From Acetobacter suratthaniensis (GTDB lineage Bacteria; Pseudomonadota; Alphaproteobacteria; Acetobacterales; Acetobacteraceae): DNA of 64,000 nucleotides. The stretch is taken from NCBI RefSeq assembly GCF_017377745.1, contig NZ_JAFVMG010000002.1, positions 62,001-126,000 on the forward strand, written 5' to 3'. Position numbers and translations under genes: made by a program. Numbering within the stretch: the stretch's first letter is position 1; each line of letters opens with the position of its first letter. The notes under the pieces are model-generated. The model did no database searches. It was given only the letters and a program-made list of their open reading frames with translations, and was not told the DNA's origin. Below, piece after piece: positions 28,576 through 37,078 of this stretch.

Positions 28576-29463
28576 GTGGACTGGGACAAACTCAGGGTTT
28601 TCCATGCTGTGGCGGAAGCCGGTTCCTTTACCCACGCGGGAGACGTTCTTAACCTGAGCCAGTCTGCTGTATCCCGGCAGATTTCCGCGCTCGAAGACGT
28701 TCTTCAGGTTCCTCTTTTCCACCGTCATGCAAGAGGTCTGATCCTGACCGAACAGGGTGAAACCCTGCATAAAACGGTGCGGGAAGTATTTTCCAAACTC
28801 GAAATGACACAGACCCTGCTGACTGAAAGCAAGGAAAAAGCCGCAGGTCGGCTGCGTGTCACAACAACAACCGGTTTTGGCAATTGCTGGCTTATGCCAC
28901 GCCTGCACAAGTTCATGCAGGCCAATCCTGAAATCGATATCTGCCTTATTCTGGAAGATAACGATCTGGATCTGGGCATGCGCGAAGCTGATGTGGCCGT
29001 GCGCATGCACGCACCGCGCCAGCCCGATCTGATCCAGCGGCATCTGGCAGATTTCCATCTGCCCATTTTCGCAGCCCCCCTCTATCTTGAAAAACATGGC
29101 ACGCCGCAGAGCCTTGAAGAAATCAAGAACCATCATCTGGTTCTGTTCGGCGAGCACCACCCACCCGTTACGCATGTAAACTGGCTGGCGCAGGCTCTGC
29201 AGAATACGGGTCATGCCGGGCTGCATAATACCCGGCTGGAAGTCAACAGCATGGCCGCCATGGCTTATGCCATTGCCGGTGGGTTGGGTATCGGTTCGAT
29301 CCCAACCTATGCCGCAGCGGCATTCCCAGATCTGGTGCAGATCCTGCCCGATGTCGCCACGCCGACTGTTGATGCCTATTTTGTCTACCCGGAAGAACTG
29401 CGCAGCTCCAAGCGCGTGTCAGTATTCCGTGACTTCCTGATGAGCGAGCTGGGTATCCGCTAA
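28576..29463 (+). CDS. LysR family regulator, LsrB/VtlR type
   Basis: This is a 295-residue LysR-type regulator. The GTG start at 28576 has AGGAGG six bases upstream. The HTH is at about 1-60: DWDKLRVFHAVAEAGSFTHA and LSQSAVSRQISALE, followed by FHRHARGLILTEQGE. These stretches closely match LsrB of Sinorhizobium and VtlR of Brucella as I know them. The effector domain has RLRVTTTTGFG and ends YFVYPEELRSSKRVSVFRDF. In rhizobia this gene lies next to trxB and lrp, as here; family members control redox, lipopolysaccharide or small-RNA genes. The targets here are unknown. Confidence 0.9.
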   Translation: MDWDKLRVFHAVAEAGSFTHAGDVLNLSQSAVSRQISALEDVLQVPLFHRHARGLILTEQGETLHKTVREVFSKLEMTQTLLTESKEKAAGRLRVTTTTGFGNCWLMPRLHKFMQANPEIDICLILEDNDLDLGMREADVAVRMHAPRQPDLIQRHLADFHLPIFAAPLYLEKHGTPQSLEEIKNHHLVLFGEHHPPVTHVNWLAQALQNTGHAGLHNTRLEVNSMAAMAYAIAGGLGIGSIPTYAAAAFPDLVQILPDVATPTVDAYFVYPEELRSSKRVSVFRDFLMSELGIR

Positions 29464-29485
29464 AATAGCACCCGCTTTACAGATC

Positions 29486-29535
29486 AAGGGCAGACCGTTT
29501 CGTACTGTTTAAAGGCGAATCGTTCTGCCCTTTTT
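29486..29535 (+). terminator. Terminator of the lysR gene
   Basis: AAGGGCAGACCG pairs with CGTTCTGCCCTT with one mismatch around a loop of about 23 bases, followed by TTTTT. It begins 22 bases after the lysR stop. Confidence 0.75.
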
Positions 29536-29791
29536 CATATGCACAGCAGTTCATACATAAAATCGCATAATAATGTGGCTGAATAGCACTCTTTCTATGT
29601 CTGTTCTTTAAATTTCAGAACCCACCTGTTTCATATCCTTTACACTTCTGCATATCTCTACTGCCAGAGAAGATCAGATAACCAAGAAAAACCGGGAAAA
29701 GGTTCAAAAAAAACGTATCTTCTCCATTCACAAACAAGAAACCATTCCCTATATTTGGAAAAGTAAATTCTTACTTTTAATTGGGCCAGCC
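29536..29791 (+). promoter_or_regulatory. AT-rich leader upstream of mucR
   Basis: The 328 bases between lysR and mucR contain the lysR terminator and then about 255 bases clearly richer in A and T than the rest of the window, with many A and T runs (for example around 29700-29780). No open frame of convincing quality is present. MucR/Ros proteins bind AT-rich DNA with T-A steps and usually repress their own gene, so this is a likely autoregulatory region. No individual promoter was assigned. Confidence 0.5.
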
Positions 29792-30262
29792 ATGACAGAC
29801 ACTGCAGACTACTCCCCCGTTCTAGAACTTGTATCAGAGATTGTGGCGGCATATGTTTCCAACAACCAGGTGGAAGCCACCGCCATTCCCGTTCTGATCA
29901 AGGATGTTTATCAGGCACTGAAAACCGCCGAACTGCCGCAGAGTGAGCCGGAAAAGCTTCAGCCTGCCGTGCCCGTCAAGCGTTCTGTTTTCCCTGACTA
30001 CATCGTGTGCCTTGAAGACGGCAAAAAGCTGAAAATGCTCAAGCGCCATCTCCAGAGCGCCTACAACATGACGCCTGAGCAGTACCGTGAGCGCTGGGGC
30101 CTGCCCGCAGACTACCCCATGGTTGCCCCCAACTATGCTGAACGCCGCTCCACACTCGCACGTGAAATCGGTCTGGGCCGCAAGATTCACGCTGCTGGGG
30201 ATGAAGATGAAGTGGGTGGCCGCGGCCGTCGCTCCAAGAAAAACGCGCCGACCAACGCGTAA
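29792..30262 (+). CDS. mucR: MucR/Ros family transcriptional regulator
   Basis: This 156-residue DNA-binding protein has the family core at about 64-130: FPDYIVCLEDGKKLKMLKRH, NMTPEQYRERWGLPADYPMV, then YAERRSTLAREIGLG. In Ros the zinc ligands are Cys, Cys, His, His. Here the corresponding residues are C73, D76 and H86, and the positions four and five after H86 are A90 and Y91. So the fourth ligand is missing. Some MucR homologues are known to fold without zinc. The N-terminal 50 residues match the MucR oligomerisation region; the C-terminus is Lys/Arg-rich. The gene stands alone between terminators. Confidence 0.93.
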   Translation: MTDTADYSPVLELVSEIVAAYVSNNQVEATAIPVLIKDVYQALKTAELPQSEPEKLQPAVPVKRSVFPDYIVCLEDGKKLKMLKRHLQSAYNMTPEQYRERWGLPADYPMVAPNYAERRSTLAREIGLGRKIHAAGDEDEVGGRGRRSKKNAPTNA

Positions 30263-30288
30263 TACATCCCTCAGATCAACGAGGCCCG

Positions 30289-30332
30289 AAGCCCGGTGGA
30301 GCGTCTGTCACGCCCCACCGGGCTTTATTTAT
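30289..30332 (+). terminator. Terminator of mucR
   Basis: AAGCCCGGTGG pairs with CCACCGGGCTT around a loop of about 15 bases, followed by TATTTAT. It lies 27 bases after the mucR stop. Confidence 0.8.
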
Positions 30333-30419
30333 GTCTTGACGCAAGAACCCTATACGCAGGAGTGTTAAAAGCGAGTGGCCCTGCTATCTGGCCATATGAT
30401 CAGATGGAAATGCACTACC

Positions 30420-30713
30420 ATGACCAGATCTGAGCTTATTGCTGTTCTTTTGCAGAAACATCCTCACCTGCAGGTCAGGGAGGCAACGCGTCTCGTCAAC
30501 ACTGTGTTTGGTGGCATCGCCCGCAGCCTTGCCAATGGACAACGCGTGGAACTACGCGGATTTGGGGCTTTTTCCGTCAAGGAACGCGACCCCCGACTAG
30601 GCCGCAACCCCAAAACCGGGGAACAGGTGCAAGTCAGCCGCAAATATGTGCCGTTCTTTAAAACAGGCAAAGAGCTGCATCAGCGCCTGAACACTCCACG
30701 CAAAAAAGAATAA
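30420..30713 (+). CDS. ihfB: Integration host factor subunit beta
   Basis: IHF beta pairs with IHF alpha to bend DNA at specific sites. The 97 residues start at the ATG at 30420 ([18 protein letters not shown]), typical of IhfB. The DNA-arm region reads [20 protein letters not shown], then PKTGEQVQV and [17 protein letters not shown]. An in-frame ATG 45 bases upstream is unlikely. The partner ihfA is at 35625-35945. It ends five bases before the convergent UdgX gene. Confidence 0.95.
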   Translation: MTRSELIAVLLQKHPHLQVREATRLVNTVFGGIARSLANGQRVELRGFGAFSVKERDPRLGRNPKTGEQVQVSRKYVPFFKTGKELHQRLNTPRKKE

Positions 30714-30718
30714 CCTGC

Positions 30719-31993
30719 CTACAGCAGACCCTTGCTGCACAGATAGTCGCGGGCAAGCTTTATATCCGCGACGAATCTTTCATATTCTTTCTGGCGCGTA
30801 GATTCGTCGGGCAACCGTAATAGATAGGATGGATGCACCGTCACCAGCCCACTGGTTGTTTCATCCAGCGGCAGAATACGTGATCTCTCACGTGAAATTG
30901 TAATGGGTCGTTTCAGCACGCTTCGCGCCGCCGTTGCCCCGAGCATGACCACCAACACGGGATCAAGAATACGCCTTTCAGCCTCCAGCCAGACATGACA
31001 GGCGTTAATAGCTCCCTCGTCAGGCTTCTGGTGCAACCGCCTGCCATTACGCCAGGTAAAACCAAAATGCTTGACGGCATTGGTCACGTAAATCTGCTCA
31101 CGGTTTAAACCTGCCTCCGCCAGCGCCCTGTCCAGAACCTGCCCTGCAGGCCCGACAAATGGCACTCCGGCCAGATCTTCCTGATCTCCCGGCTGTTCAC
31201 CCACCAGCATCAGCCGAAGACGCCCCTGCCCGCTCCCGAACACGGTGCGCGTCGCCTTTTCCCATGAGGGGCAAGCCCGGCAATCCATAGCGAGCGCACC
31301 AAGAGCCGCCAGACTATCCGCCTGCCGGGTTTCCTCCAGCGATGGCGGCTGAACCGTGTTCGGGTAACCCTGCCAGCATCCCTGCCCGGAGGGTTGCCAT
31401 GTGCTGGCCTGCACATGGGTGGCCTCAGTCTCGCCCGGCCCGAAAAATAGTCTCTGGCCATTCCACAACACACGTCGATAGGGGCTGCAAATCTCCCACA
31501 AACGTGGCATGCGCGCCTGACAGAAAGCGGCATTGGCCTCCAGAATATAGTGGGCAGGTGCGTCATGCAGGCAGGCCGTGGAGCGGTTTGCCGCAAAGGT
31601 GGAAAAACGCTGTCGGAAGGCCCTCGTTTCCCTTCGCACGCTTTCAGCTAGCGCACGCAGTGCCATCAGATCCGGGTCGTGCCCATTGCCCAGCGATAAT
31701 TCGCGCCGGGCCAACCGATAGAGGATTGTGTAACCAAGGCTGAAGCGGGTTTCATCACGCGCCTGAATGGCGTCTTCCAACAGCGCCAGCAAAGCCCGTG
31801 AAAGCGTAACACGCAGCCCCGATGGCGCAGACTCCTTCCCGCTATCCTGCTCCGGCAACGCTTCACCAAAGCCAGCCACCCGCCAATGCAGGGATTCTGG
31901 CGGTGTCTCCCGCGCGATATGCCACCTGACCGCCTGCCGCCATGCTGAAAAATCAACCTGATGCGCAAGAACACTCTCTGCCAAGCGACTCAA
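30719..31993 (-). CDS. DUF4130 domain fused to UdgX-type uracil-DNA glycosylase
   Basis: This is a two-domain DNA-repair protein of about 424 residues. Residues about 1-230 match DUF4130 (VDFSAWRQAVRWHIARETPP near the start). From about 235 is a UdgX-class uracil glycosylase: CRACPSWEKATRTVFG (iron-sulfur cysteines), GEQPGDQEDLAG at 265-276, RRLHQ at 318-322, and HPSYLLR at 387-393. In UdgX the His of the RRIH loop (here H321) attaches covalently to the abasic site left after uracil removal. I propose the TTG at 31993, which overlaps the murJ stop (TTGA); frames further upstream run inside murJ. Such fusions are known in proteobacteria. Confidence 0.9.
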   Translation of the reverse strand: MSRLAESVLAHQVDFSAWRQAVRWHIARETPPESLHWRVAGFGEALPEQDSGKESAPSGLRVTLSRALLALLEDAIQARDETRFSLGYTILYRLARRELSLGNGHDPDLMALRALAESVRRETRAFRQRFSTFAANRSTACLHDAPAHYILEANAAFCQARMPRLWEICSPYRRVLWNGQRLFFGPGETEATHVQASTWQPSGQGCWQGYPNTVQPPSLEETRQADSLAALGALAMDCRACPSWEKATRTVFGSGQGRLRLMLVGEQPGDQEDLAGVPFVGPAGQVLDRALAEAGLNREQIYVTNAVKHFGFTWRNGRRLHQKPDEGAINACHVWLEAERRILDPVLVVMLGATAARSVLKRPITISRERSRILPLDETTSGLVTVHPSYLLRLPDESTRQKEYERFVADIKLARDYLCSKGLL

Positions 31994-33549
31994 GCCCCCC
32001 CGCTGCGCCTGCCACGCTTTAAGCGGCCGGGCATGGCTGCAACCTGCTGCCAGCGCACGATTCCCGTCAGGCACAGCAGAAGCAGATACAGAGCACCACC
32101 ACCCACCACCATAAATCCAAGCCAGCACAGACGCAGCACGATATGGGCAGGAAACGGCAGCCCCCAAGCCCCCAAACCAACGCCTAGCGCCATGCCTAAT
32201 GCAGCAAGCCCCACAAACCCCATACGCATAAGCAACGCCTGTGGCACATGCAGCACCGCGCGCAGGCGCAGTATAATTGCCAGACTGGCAACATTGAGCA
32301 CCGCTGCCAGACTACTGGCCAAAGGTGGCCCCACATGAGCAAGCGGCTTCATAAACACAAGGTTAAGCAGCAGGTTAGCCACCAGTACACCAATGCCGAT
32401 CATGACCGGCGTACGGGTATCCCCCCGCGCGAAAAAGGCAGGCGACAGCACCTTGACCAGCACAAACGCAGGCAGACCAATGGCATAAGCCCGTAATGAC
32501 TGAGCCGACAGAACGGCATCATGCTCGGTAAAGGAGCCGTGGCCGAACAGAACCACCATAATGGGATCAGCCAGCACCAGAATACCGGCCACCGCAGGCA
32601 GCGTTAGCAACAGTACATACTCGATCGACCGATTCTGCGCCGTATGCGCCCCTTCATGATCACCCGCCGCGACATGACGGGTCAGAACAGGCAGTAGCGT
32701 TGTACCTGCGGCCGCACCCAGTACGCCCAGTGGCAACTGGTTAATCCGATCTGCAAAATACATGAGCGACACACTCCCCGCAGGCAGTAGCGTGCCGATA
32801 ATGGTGTCGATTGTCAGGTTGATCTGCCCGACTCCACTCCCTATCAACCCCGGCACCATGCGCCTGAGCAGCAGCCTGATGCGCGGCGTCAGGCGCGGCC
32901 AAAGTGGCATAAGGCCAAAGCGTGCCCGCTCACAGGCCCACATGAGTAGCCCAAGCTGCACCACGCCCGACAGGGTAACCCCCCATGCCGCAACAATTGC
33001 TACATTGGCGCTCAGGCACGCCCCCCCAAGAATGGCCGCGATGCCAACAATATTGAACGCCAGATACGCAGCCGATGCCATACCAAAACGATGCAGCCCG
33101 TTCAGCACCCCCGCCAGCAGCGCTGCGGCACAGATCATGACCAGATAGGGAAAGGTAATCCGGCTAAGCGTTACCGCCAGCGCATAGCGTTCGCCGCTTT
33201 GCACAAAGCCCGGCGCAATCGCCCGCAGCACCGCAGGCATGAACAACTCGCCCAGCAGGCATAAAAACACCAGCCACGCCAGCATGACGCCAAGCGTACG
33301 CCGCGCGAAGTGGCGCGCCTCATCCGCCCCATCCTCGACCAGCACAGACGAAAAAAGTGGCACAAATGCCGCGTTGAACGCCCCTTCACCAAACAGCCGC
33401 CGAAACATGTTAGGCAGACGGCAGGCAACCTGATAGGCATCCTGTAATGGGCCAGCCCCAAGAAACGCAGCCAGAAGCTGATCGCGCACAAGACCAAGAA
33501 TGCGGCTGAGCATGGTCCAGCCGCCAACTGTCAGAAAATTTTTCAGCAT
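31990..33549 (-). CDS. murJ: Lipid II flippase MurJ
   Basis: MurJ moves lipid II across the inner membrane for peptidoglycan synthesis. The 519 residues have about 14 membrane helices. Family segments are ARILGLVRDQLLAAFLG-like at the start (here SRILGLVRDQLLAAFLGAG), then FGEGAFNAAFVPLF, and PLGVLGAAAGTTLLPVLTRH. Its stop overlaps the proposed start of the UdgX gene. In many relatives murJ follows glnD; here glnD is 23 kb away. Upstream is a 152-base gap to the divergent AI-2E family gene. Confidence 0.96.
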   Translation of the reverse strand: MLKNFLTVGGWTMLSRILGLVRDQLLAAFLGAGPLQDAYQVACRLPNMFRRLFGEGAFNAAFVPLFSSVLVEDGADEARHFARRTLGVMLAWLVFLCLLGELFMPAVLRAIAPGFVQSGERYALAVTLSRITFPYLVMICAAALLAGVLNGLHRFGMASAAYLAFNIVGIAAILGGACLSANVAIVAAWGVTLSGVVQLGLLMWACERARFGLMPLWPRLTPRIRLLLRRMVPGLIGSGVGQINLTIDTIIGTLLPAGSVSLMYFADRINQLPLGVLGAAAGTTLLPVLTRHVAAGDHEGAHTAQNRSIEYVLLLTLPAVAGILVLADPIMVVLFGHGSFTEHDAVLSAQSLRAYAIGLPAFVLVKVLSPAFFARGDTRTPVMIGIGVLVANLLLNLVFMKPLAHVGPPLASSLAAVLNVASLAIILRLRAVLHVPQALLMRMGFVGLAALGMALGVGLGAWGLPFPAHIVLRLCWLGFMVVGGGALYLLLLCLTGIVRWQQVAAMPGRLKRGRRSGGA

Positions 33550-33749
33550 GATGTCCCGTGCGATCCGTCAAGGCCGTGGCGGTAGCCCCACGGCGCCGCC
33601 TGTCAGAGCATACCGGCTGCACGACTCATGAACAGTCTTAACAGATACGGCATAGGCATGCCGCTTACCTCGCTCTATTATCCCATGTCAAAGGCGGCAG
33701 CTTGCACAGCCTGCCGCCCGCCCCAGAAGCCTGGAAAGAATACACGCAT

Positions 33750-34868
33750 ATGCCAGCCCCGCCCGCCCAACACCCGGCCCCCATCACCCGCTGTCTGGGG
33801 CTGAAAGCCAGCCAGCGCTCAAAACGGGGGCAGGAAATCGCGCGTGCAACTCTGGCCACCTTTATCGCGGGTATGGCGCTTTACACTGTGCATGGCTTTT
33901 TACCTGCCCTTGCATGGGGCGGGGTTTTTGCCATTGCCACATGGCCGCTTTATACCCGGGCCTGCAAAGCCTGGCCCGATGCTGCGGGAGGCACAGTGCT
34001 GCCCGCCCTGTTTACGGCGGTAATGGCGCTGATATTCGTCATTCCCCTAACACTTCTGACGCTCGAAGCCATCGGCGAAGCCCAGAGTGTGCTGCGCTGG
34101 CTTGATGGCGCGCGCGCCCATGGCGTGCCTGTGCCCGAAGCCTTGGGCCATCTCCCCTTCGGTCAGGCTGCCATTACACAGTGGTGGCAAAGCCACCTGA
34201 CGGACCCACGCAATATTTCAGGCATGCTGGGTGCTCTGGATAATCGTGGCATGGCTATCACCAAAGCACTCGGTGCGCAGATCGCCCATCGTGGAACCCT
34301 GTTCTGCTTTTCCATCCTGACCCTATTTTTTCTTTATAAGGATGGGCCTTCCGTTATCCGCCAATGCCGCGTGGCCTCCTGCCGTGCCTTTGGCAAACGG
34401 GGGGAAACCATCGGCCGCCAGATAGTGGCCTCGGTGCATGGCACGGTGCAGGGGCTTGTTCTGGTGGGCATAGGCGAAGGCATTATTCTGGGCATCGCCT
34501 ATATGGTGGCCGGAGCGCCTCATCCTGCGCTTTTTGGTGTTATTACCGCTGTGGCGGCCATGATCCCGTTCTGCGCGCTTGTAGCTGTGGGACTGGTTTC
34601 GCTGCTGATTCTCGCACAGGGGGCCTCAGCAGCCTGTGTGATTATTTTTGCGCTGGGCGCCACAGTCATTTTCATTGCCGACCATTTCGTACGCCCTGCC
34701 CTGATCGGCGGCAGCACAAAACTGCCATTCCTGTGGGTGCTTCTGGGCATTCTGGGAGGAGCCGAAACATGGGGCCTGATTGGCCTGTTTATCGGCCCGG
34801 CCATTATGGCAGCACTCAACCTGCTGTGGCGGCGCTGGACATACGGCAATAGCGAGGCAGCCCCATAA
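33750..34868 (+). CDS. AI-2E family (DUF20) membrane transporter
   Basis: This polytopic protein of about 372 residues belongs to the DUF20/AI-2E exporter family, whose members include TqsA-like exporters and sodium/proton exchangers. The N-terminal paired helices are FIAGMALYTVHGFLPALAWG and LPALFTAVMALIFVIPLTLL. The C-terminal half has VQGLVLVGIGEGIILGIAYM, FIADHFVRPALIGG and FLWVLLGILGGAETWGLIGL, all typical. The ATG at 33750 was preferred; one at 33702 is possible. Divergent from murJ. The substrate cannot be predicted. Confidence 0.87.
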   Translation: MPAPPAQHPAPITRCLGLKASQRSKRGQEIARATLATFIAGMALYTVHGFLPALAWGGVFAIATWPLYTRACKAWPDAAGGTVLPALFTAVMALIFVIPLTLLTLEAIGEAQSVLRWLDGARAHGVPVPEALGHLPFGQAAITQWWQSHLTDPRNISGMLGALDNRGMAITKALGAQIAHRGTLFCFSILTLFFLYKDGPSVIRQCRVASCRAFGKRGETIGRQIVASVHGTVQGLVLVGIGEGIILGIAYMVAGAPHPALFGVITAVAAMIPFCALVAVGLVSLLILAQGASAACVIIFALGATVIFIADHFVRPALIGGSTKLPFLWVLLGILGGAETWGLIGLFIGPAIMAALNLLWRRWTYGNSEAAP

Positions 34869-34906
34869 ACAGGGGCGCCTCGCCATACCAACTTTTCGGA
34901 AAAATA

Positions 34907-34980
34907 TCGGGCAGGCGGGATTCGAACCCACGACCCCCAGTCCCCCAGACTGATGCGCTACCAGACTGCGCTACTGCCCG
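34907..34980 (-). tRNA. tRNA-Pro (anticodon GGG)
   Basis: A complete cloverleaf: acceptor CGGGCAG/CTGCCCG, D stem GCGC/GCGC, anticodon stem TCAGT/ACTGG with loop CTGGGGG (anticodon GGG), and T arm GTGGG-TTCGAAT-CCCGC. The discriminator base is A and CCA is not encoded. A T-run follows on the minus strand. This tRNA sits after merR in the plsX-fabH-ihfA-merR cluster, as in many alphaproteobacteria. Confidence 0.96.
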
Positions 34981-35012
34981 TTAAGTGTGAAGCGGTGTTT
35001 AGCAGGCGATCC

Positions 35013-35033
35013 CACACGGCACAAGCCCGTGTG
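35013..35033. other. Stem-loop between merR and tRNA-Pro
   Basis: CACACGG and CCGTGTG flank CACAAGC; three more pairs form beyond one mismatch. It lies 15 bases beyond the merR stop and 33 bases upstream of the tRNA 5' end. It could end or process the merR transcript; no T-run follows. Confidence 0.5.
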
Positions 35034-35047
35034 AGATAATTTTTTGC

Positions 35048-35632
35048 TTAAACAACAAGTTTCTGGCGAATGGCCAGCAGCTCCACCAGAATACCTTCCA
35101 GTTCAGCCCGCAGATGCGCGTCATAAACAGGCACGGCAACAGGAGCCGCCTCTTCCTGTACGCTGGCGGTTACAGACTGAGCTTCAGACTCCGCAATAAT
35201 ATCCTGCACCTCAGGGTTTTCATGCTGAAGAGCTTCGGCAACATCCACCGATTCCGCCGCGGTATCATCGACCACACGCGCAGGCATGGGAACAACCATG
35301 CCGCTATCGAGCAGGCGCTGAACACCCTTGACTGTATAACCCTGCGTATAAAGCAGATCGGAAATATGCCGCAAAAGGGCAATATCATCCTGCCGATAAT
35401 AACGCCGCCCCCCAGCACGCTTGACCGGCTGCACCTGCTGGAACTGGGATTCCCATAGTCTCAGCGTGTGCTGAGGCACATGCAGTTCGTCGGCAACTTC
35501 ACTAATGGTTCTGAAAGCGTCCGGTGCTTTTTCCAATTCGTCCAATCCCATGCCCTCTTCCTCGGAATCCAGCGCTTCCAACAGACCGATACGCACCTGC
35601 CCGGCGCTGCCGTATTCCGAAGAATCAGTCAT
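35048..35632 (-). CDS. MerR family transcriptional regulator
   Basis: This regulator of about 194 residues carries an N-terminal MerR HTH at about 38-110: [25 protein letters not shown], and [20 protein letters not shown]. No metal-binding cysteines are seen, and the rest is acidic with a helical end ([17 protein letters not shown]). It belongs to the MerR genes found after ihfA in alphaproteobacteria, with unknown target. The ATG at 35632 overlaps the ihfA stop (ATGACTGA); in-frame ATGs up to 35665 lie within ihfA. Confidence 0.92.
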   Translation of the reverse strand: MTDSSEYGSAGQVRIGLLEALDSEEEGMGLDELEKAPDAFRTISEVADELHVPQHTLRLWESQFQQVQPVKRAGGRRYYRQDDIALLRHISDLLYTQGYTVKGVQRLLDSGMVVPMPARVVDDTAAESVDVAEALQHENPEVQDIIAESEAQSVTASVQEEAAPVAVPVYDAHLRAELEGILVELLAIRQKLVV

Positions 35633-35945
35633 CGTCATAGCCTTCATACCCTTCCGGGGGTTCATGATTGACCTCAGCTTTCAAAAGCTGACTGGACCTG
35701 AAAACCAGCACGGAGCGTGGCATGATCGGAACTTCCTCACCCGTTTTCGGGTTGCGTCCCGCTCGTTTGCCTTTCTTGCGAACGGCAAAGGTGCCAAATC
35801 CACTGATCTTGACGCTTTCTCCGCGTTCAAGCGCTTCCATGACTGTCTCCAGAACATCTTCCAGGAGCACAGACGACTCTTTACGAGACAGACCTACCTG
35901 CTGATAGACCTGCTCTATCAAGGATGCACGCGTCACAGTTTCCAT
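35625..35945 (-). CDS. ihfA: Integration host factor subunit alpha
   Basis: IHF alpha, about 106 residues from the ATG at 35945 ([20 protein letters not shown]). The central part reads [20 protein letters not shown], then [19 protein letters not shown], typical of IhfA. The C-terminal tail is unusually acidic ([13 protein letters not shown]). An open 12-codon upstream extension is unlikely. It overlaps merR by 8 bases and follows fabH by 85 bases. Its partner ihfB is about 5 kb away. Confidence 0.95.
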   Translation of the reverse strand: METVTRASLIEQVYQQVGLSRKESSVLLEDVLETVMEALERGESVKISGFGTFAVRKKGKRAGRNPKTGEEVPIMPRSVLVFRSSQLLKAEVNHEPPEGYEGYDDD

Positions 35946-36030
35946 GAATCGGAGCGTAACCACGCCCGCAGGGCGCGTCAATTCATTCGCACAAACGTCG
36001 CATTTTTATAGAGAGCGCAGTCGCCGCCGG

Positions 36031-36996
36031 TTACATCCGAACTAGCGCCGAACCCCATGTCAACCCGCCGCCCAGCGCCTCAAGCAGCACCAGATCACCC
36101 TTGCGGATACGCCCGTCACGTATGGCCTCATCCAGCGCCAGCGGAATGGAGGCTGCTGAGGTATTCGCGTGTCGGTCAACGGTCACCACCACCCGCTCGG
36201 GTGGCAGGCCAAGTTTTTTGCCCACACCTTCGATAATGCGGATATTGGCCTGATGCGGCACAAGCCAGTCTACGTCGGCATAGGACAGCCCCTGAGCCGC
36301 CAGCGCCTCATCCACCGCAGAAGACAGCTTGGAGACAGCATGACGGAAGACATCGCGCCCGCTCATGACCAGATGACCGCTTTTGTCGGGCTGCCCCACG
36401 GCACCATCGACATAGAGCAGATCGCCCAGCGTGCCATCGGAATGCAGGTGGGTGGACAGTAGCCCGCGCCCGTCATCCTCATCCGAGGCGGACAGCACCA
36501 CAGCGCCCGCACCATCACCGAACAGGACGCAGGTGCCGCGATCCGACCAATCCAGAATGCGCGAATAAACCTCGCTGCCAATCACCAGCACCTTGCGGGC
36601 CATGCCCGCGCGGATATAGGCATCAGCCGTAGCCAGCGCAAAAATGAACCCTGAACAGGCCGCAGAAAGATCGAAGCCGAAGCCTCGCGTCATACCAAGC
36701 AGAGCCTGCACGCGCACCGCAGTTGACGGGAAAGCCTGATCGGGGGTGGCCGTTGCGAGAAAAATCGCATCAATATCGTCGGCAACCAGTCCGGCATAAT
36801 CGAGCGCTGCCTGCGCAGCCCGCGCTCCCATACTGGCGGCTGTATCATCTGGCCCGACCTTATGGCGACGGGTAATGCCGGTGCGGGTTCTGATCCACTC
36901 ATCCGACGTGTCCAGCTGGGCAGCAAGCTCGTCATTGGTCACAACCCTGTCTGGCAGGTAGCTGCCAGACCCGATCAGAAGCGCATGCTTCGTCAT
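36031..36996 (-). CDS. fabH: Beta-ketoacyl-ACP synthase III
   Basis: FabH condenses acetyl-CoA with malonyl-ACP to begin fatty acid synthesis. From the ATG at 36996 (MTKHALLIGSGSYLPD) it has 321 residues, the usual size; upstream ATGs at 37002 and 37032 are alternatives. The catalytic Cys is in DLSAACSGFIFAL, the His in WLVPHQANIRI, and the Asn in RHANTSAASIPLAL. It lies between plsX and ihfA in a conserved order. Confidence 0.97.
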   Translation of the reverse strand: MTKHALLIGSGSYLPDRVVTNDELAAQLDTSDEWIRTRTGITRRHKVGPDDTAASMGARAAQAALDYAGLVADDIDAIFLATATPDQAFPSTAVRVQALLGMTRGFGFDLSAACSGFIFALATADAYIRAGMARKVLVIGSEVYSRILDWSDRGTCVLFGDGAGAVVLSASDEDDGRGLLSTHLHSDGTLGDLLYVDGAVGQPDKSGHLVMSGRDVFRHAVSKLSSAVDEALAAQGLSYADVDWLVPHQANIRIIEGVGKKLGLPPERVVVTVDRHANTSAASIPLALDEAIRDGRIRKGDLVLLEALGGGLTWGSALVRM

Positions 36997-37078
36997 CGCC
37001 ATTCTTTCATTATCCACCGCCGCAACGGACATACATCGCTGCTCACCACGACAGGCCAGTTCATGTCTATGCGTCTAT

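Noticed and set aside
30336-30356. TTGACG and TATACG as a promoter for ihfB
   Set aside because: Only nine bases separate the elements; too close for sigma-70.
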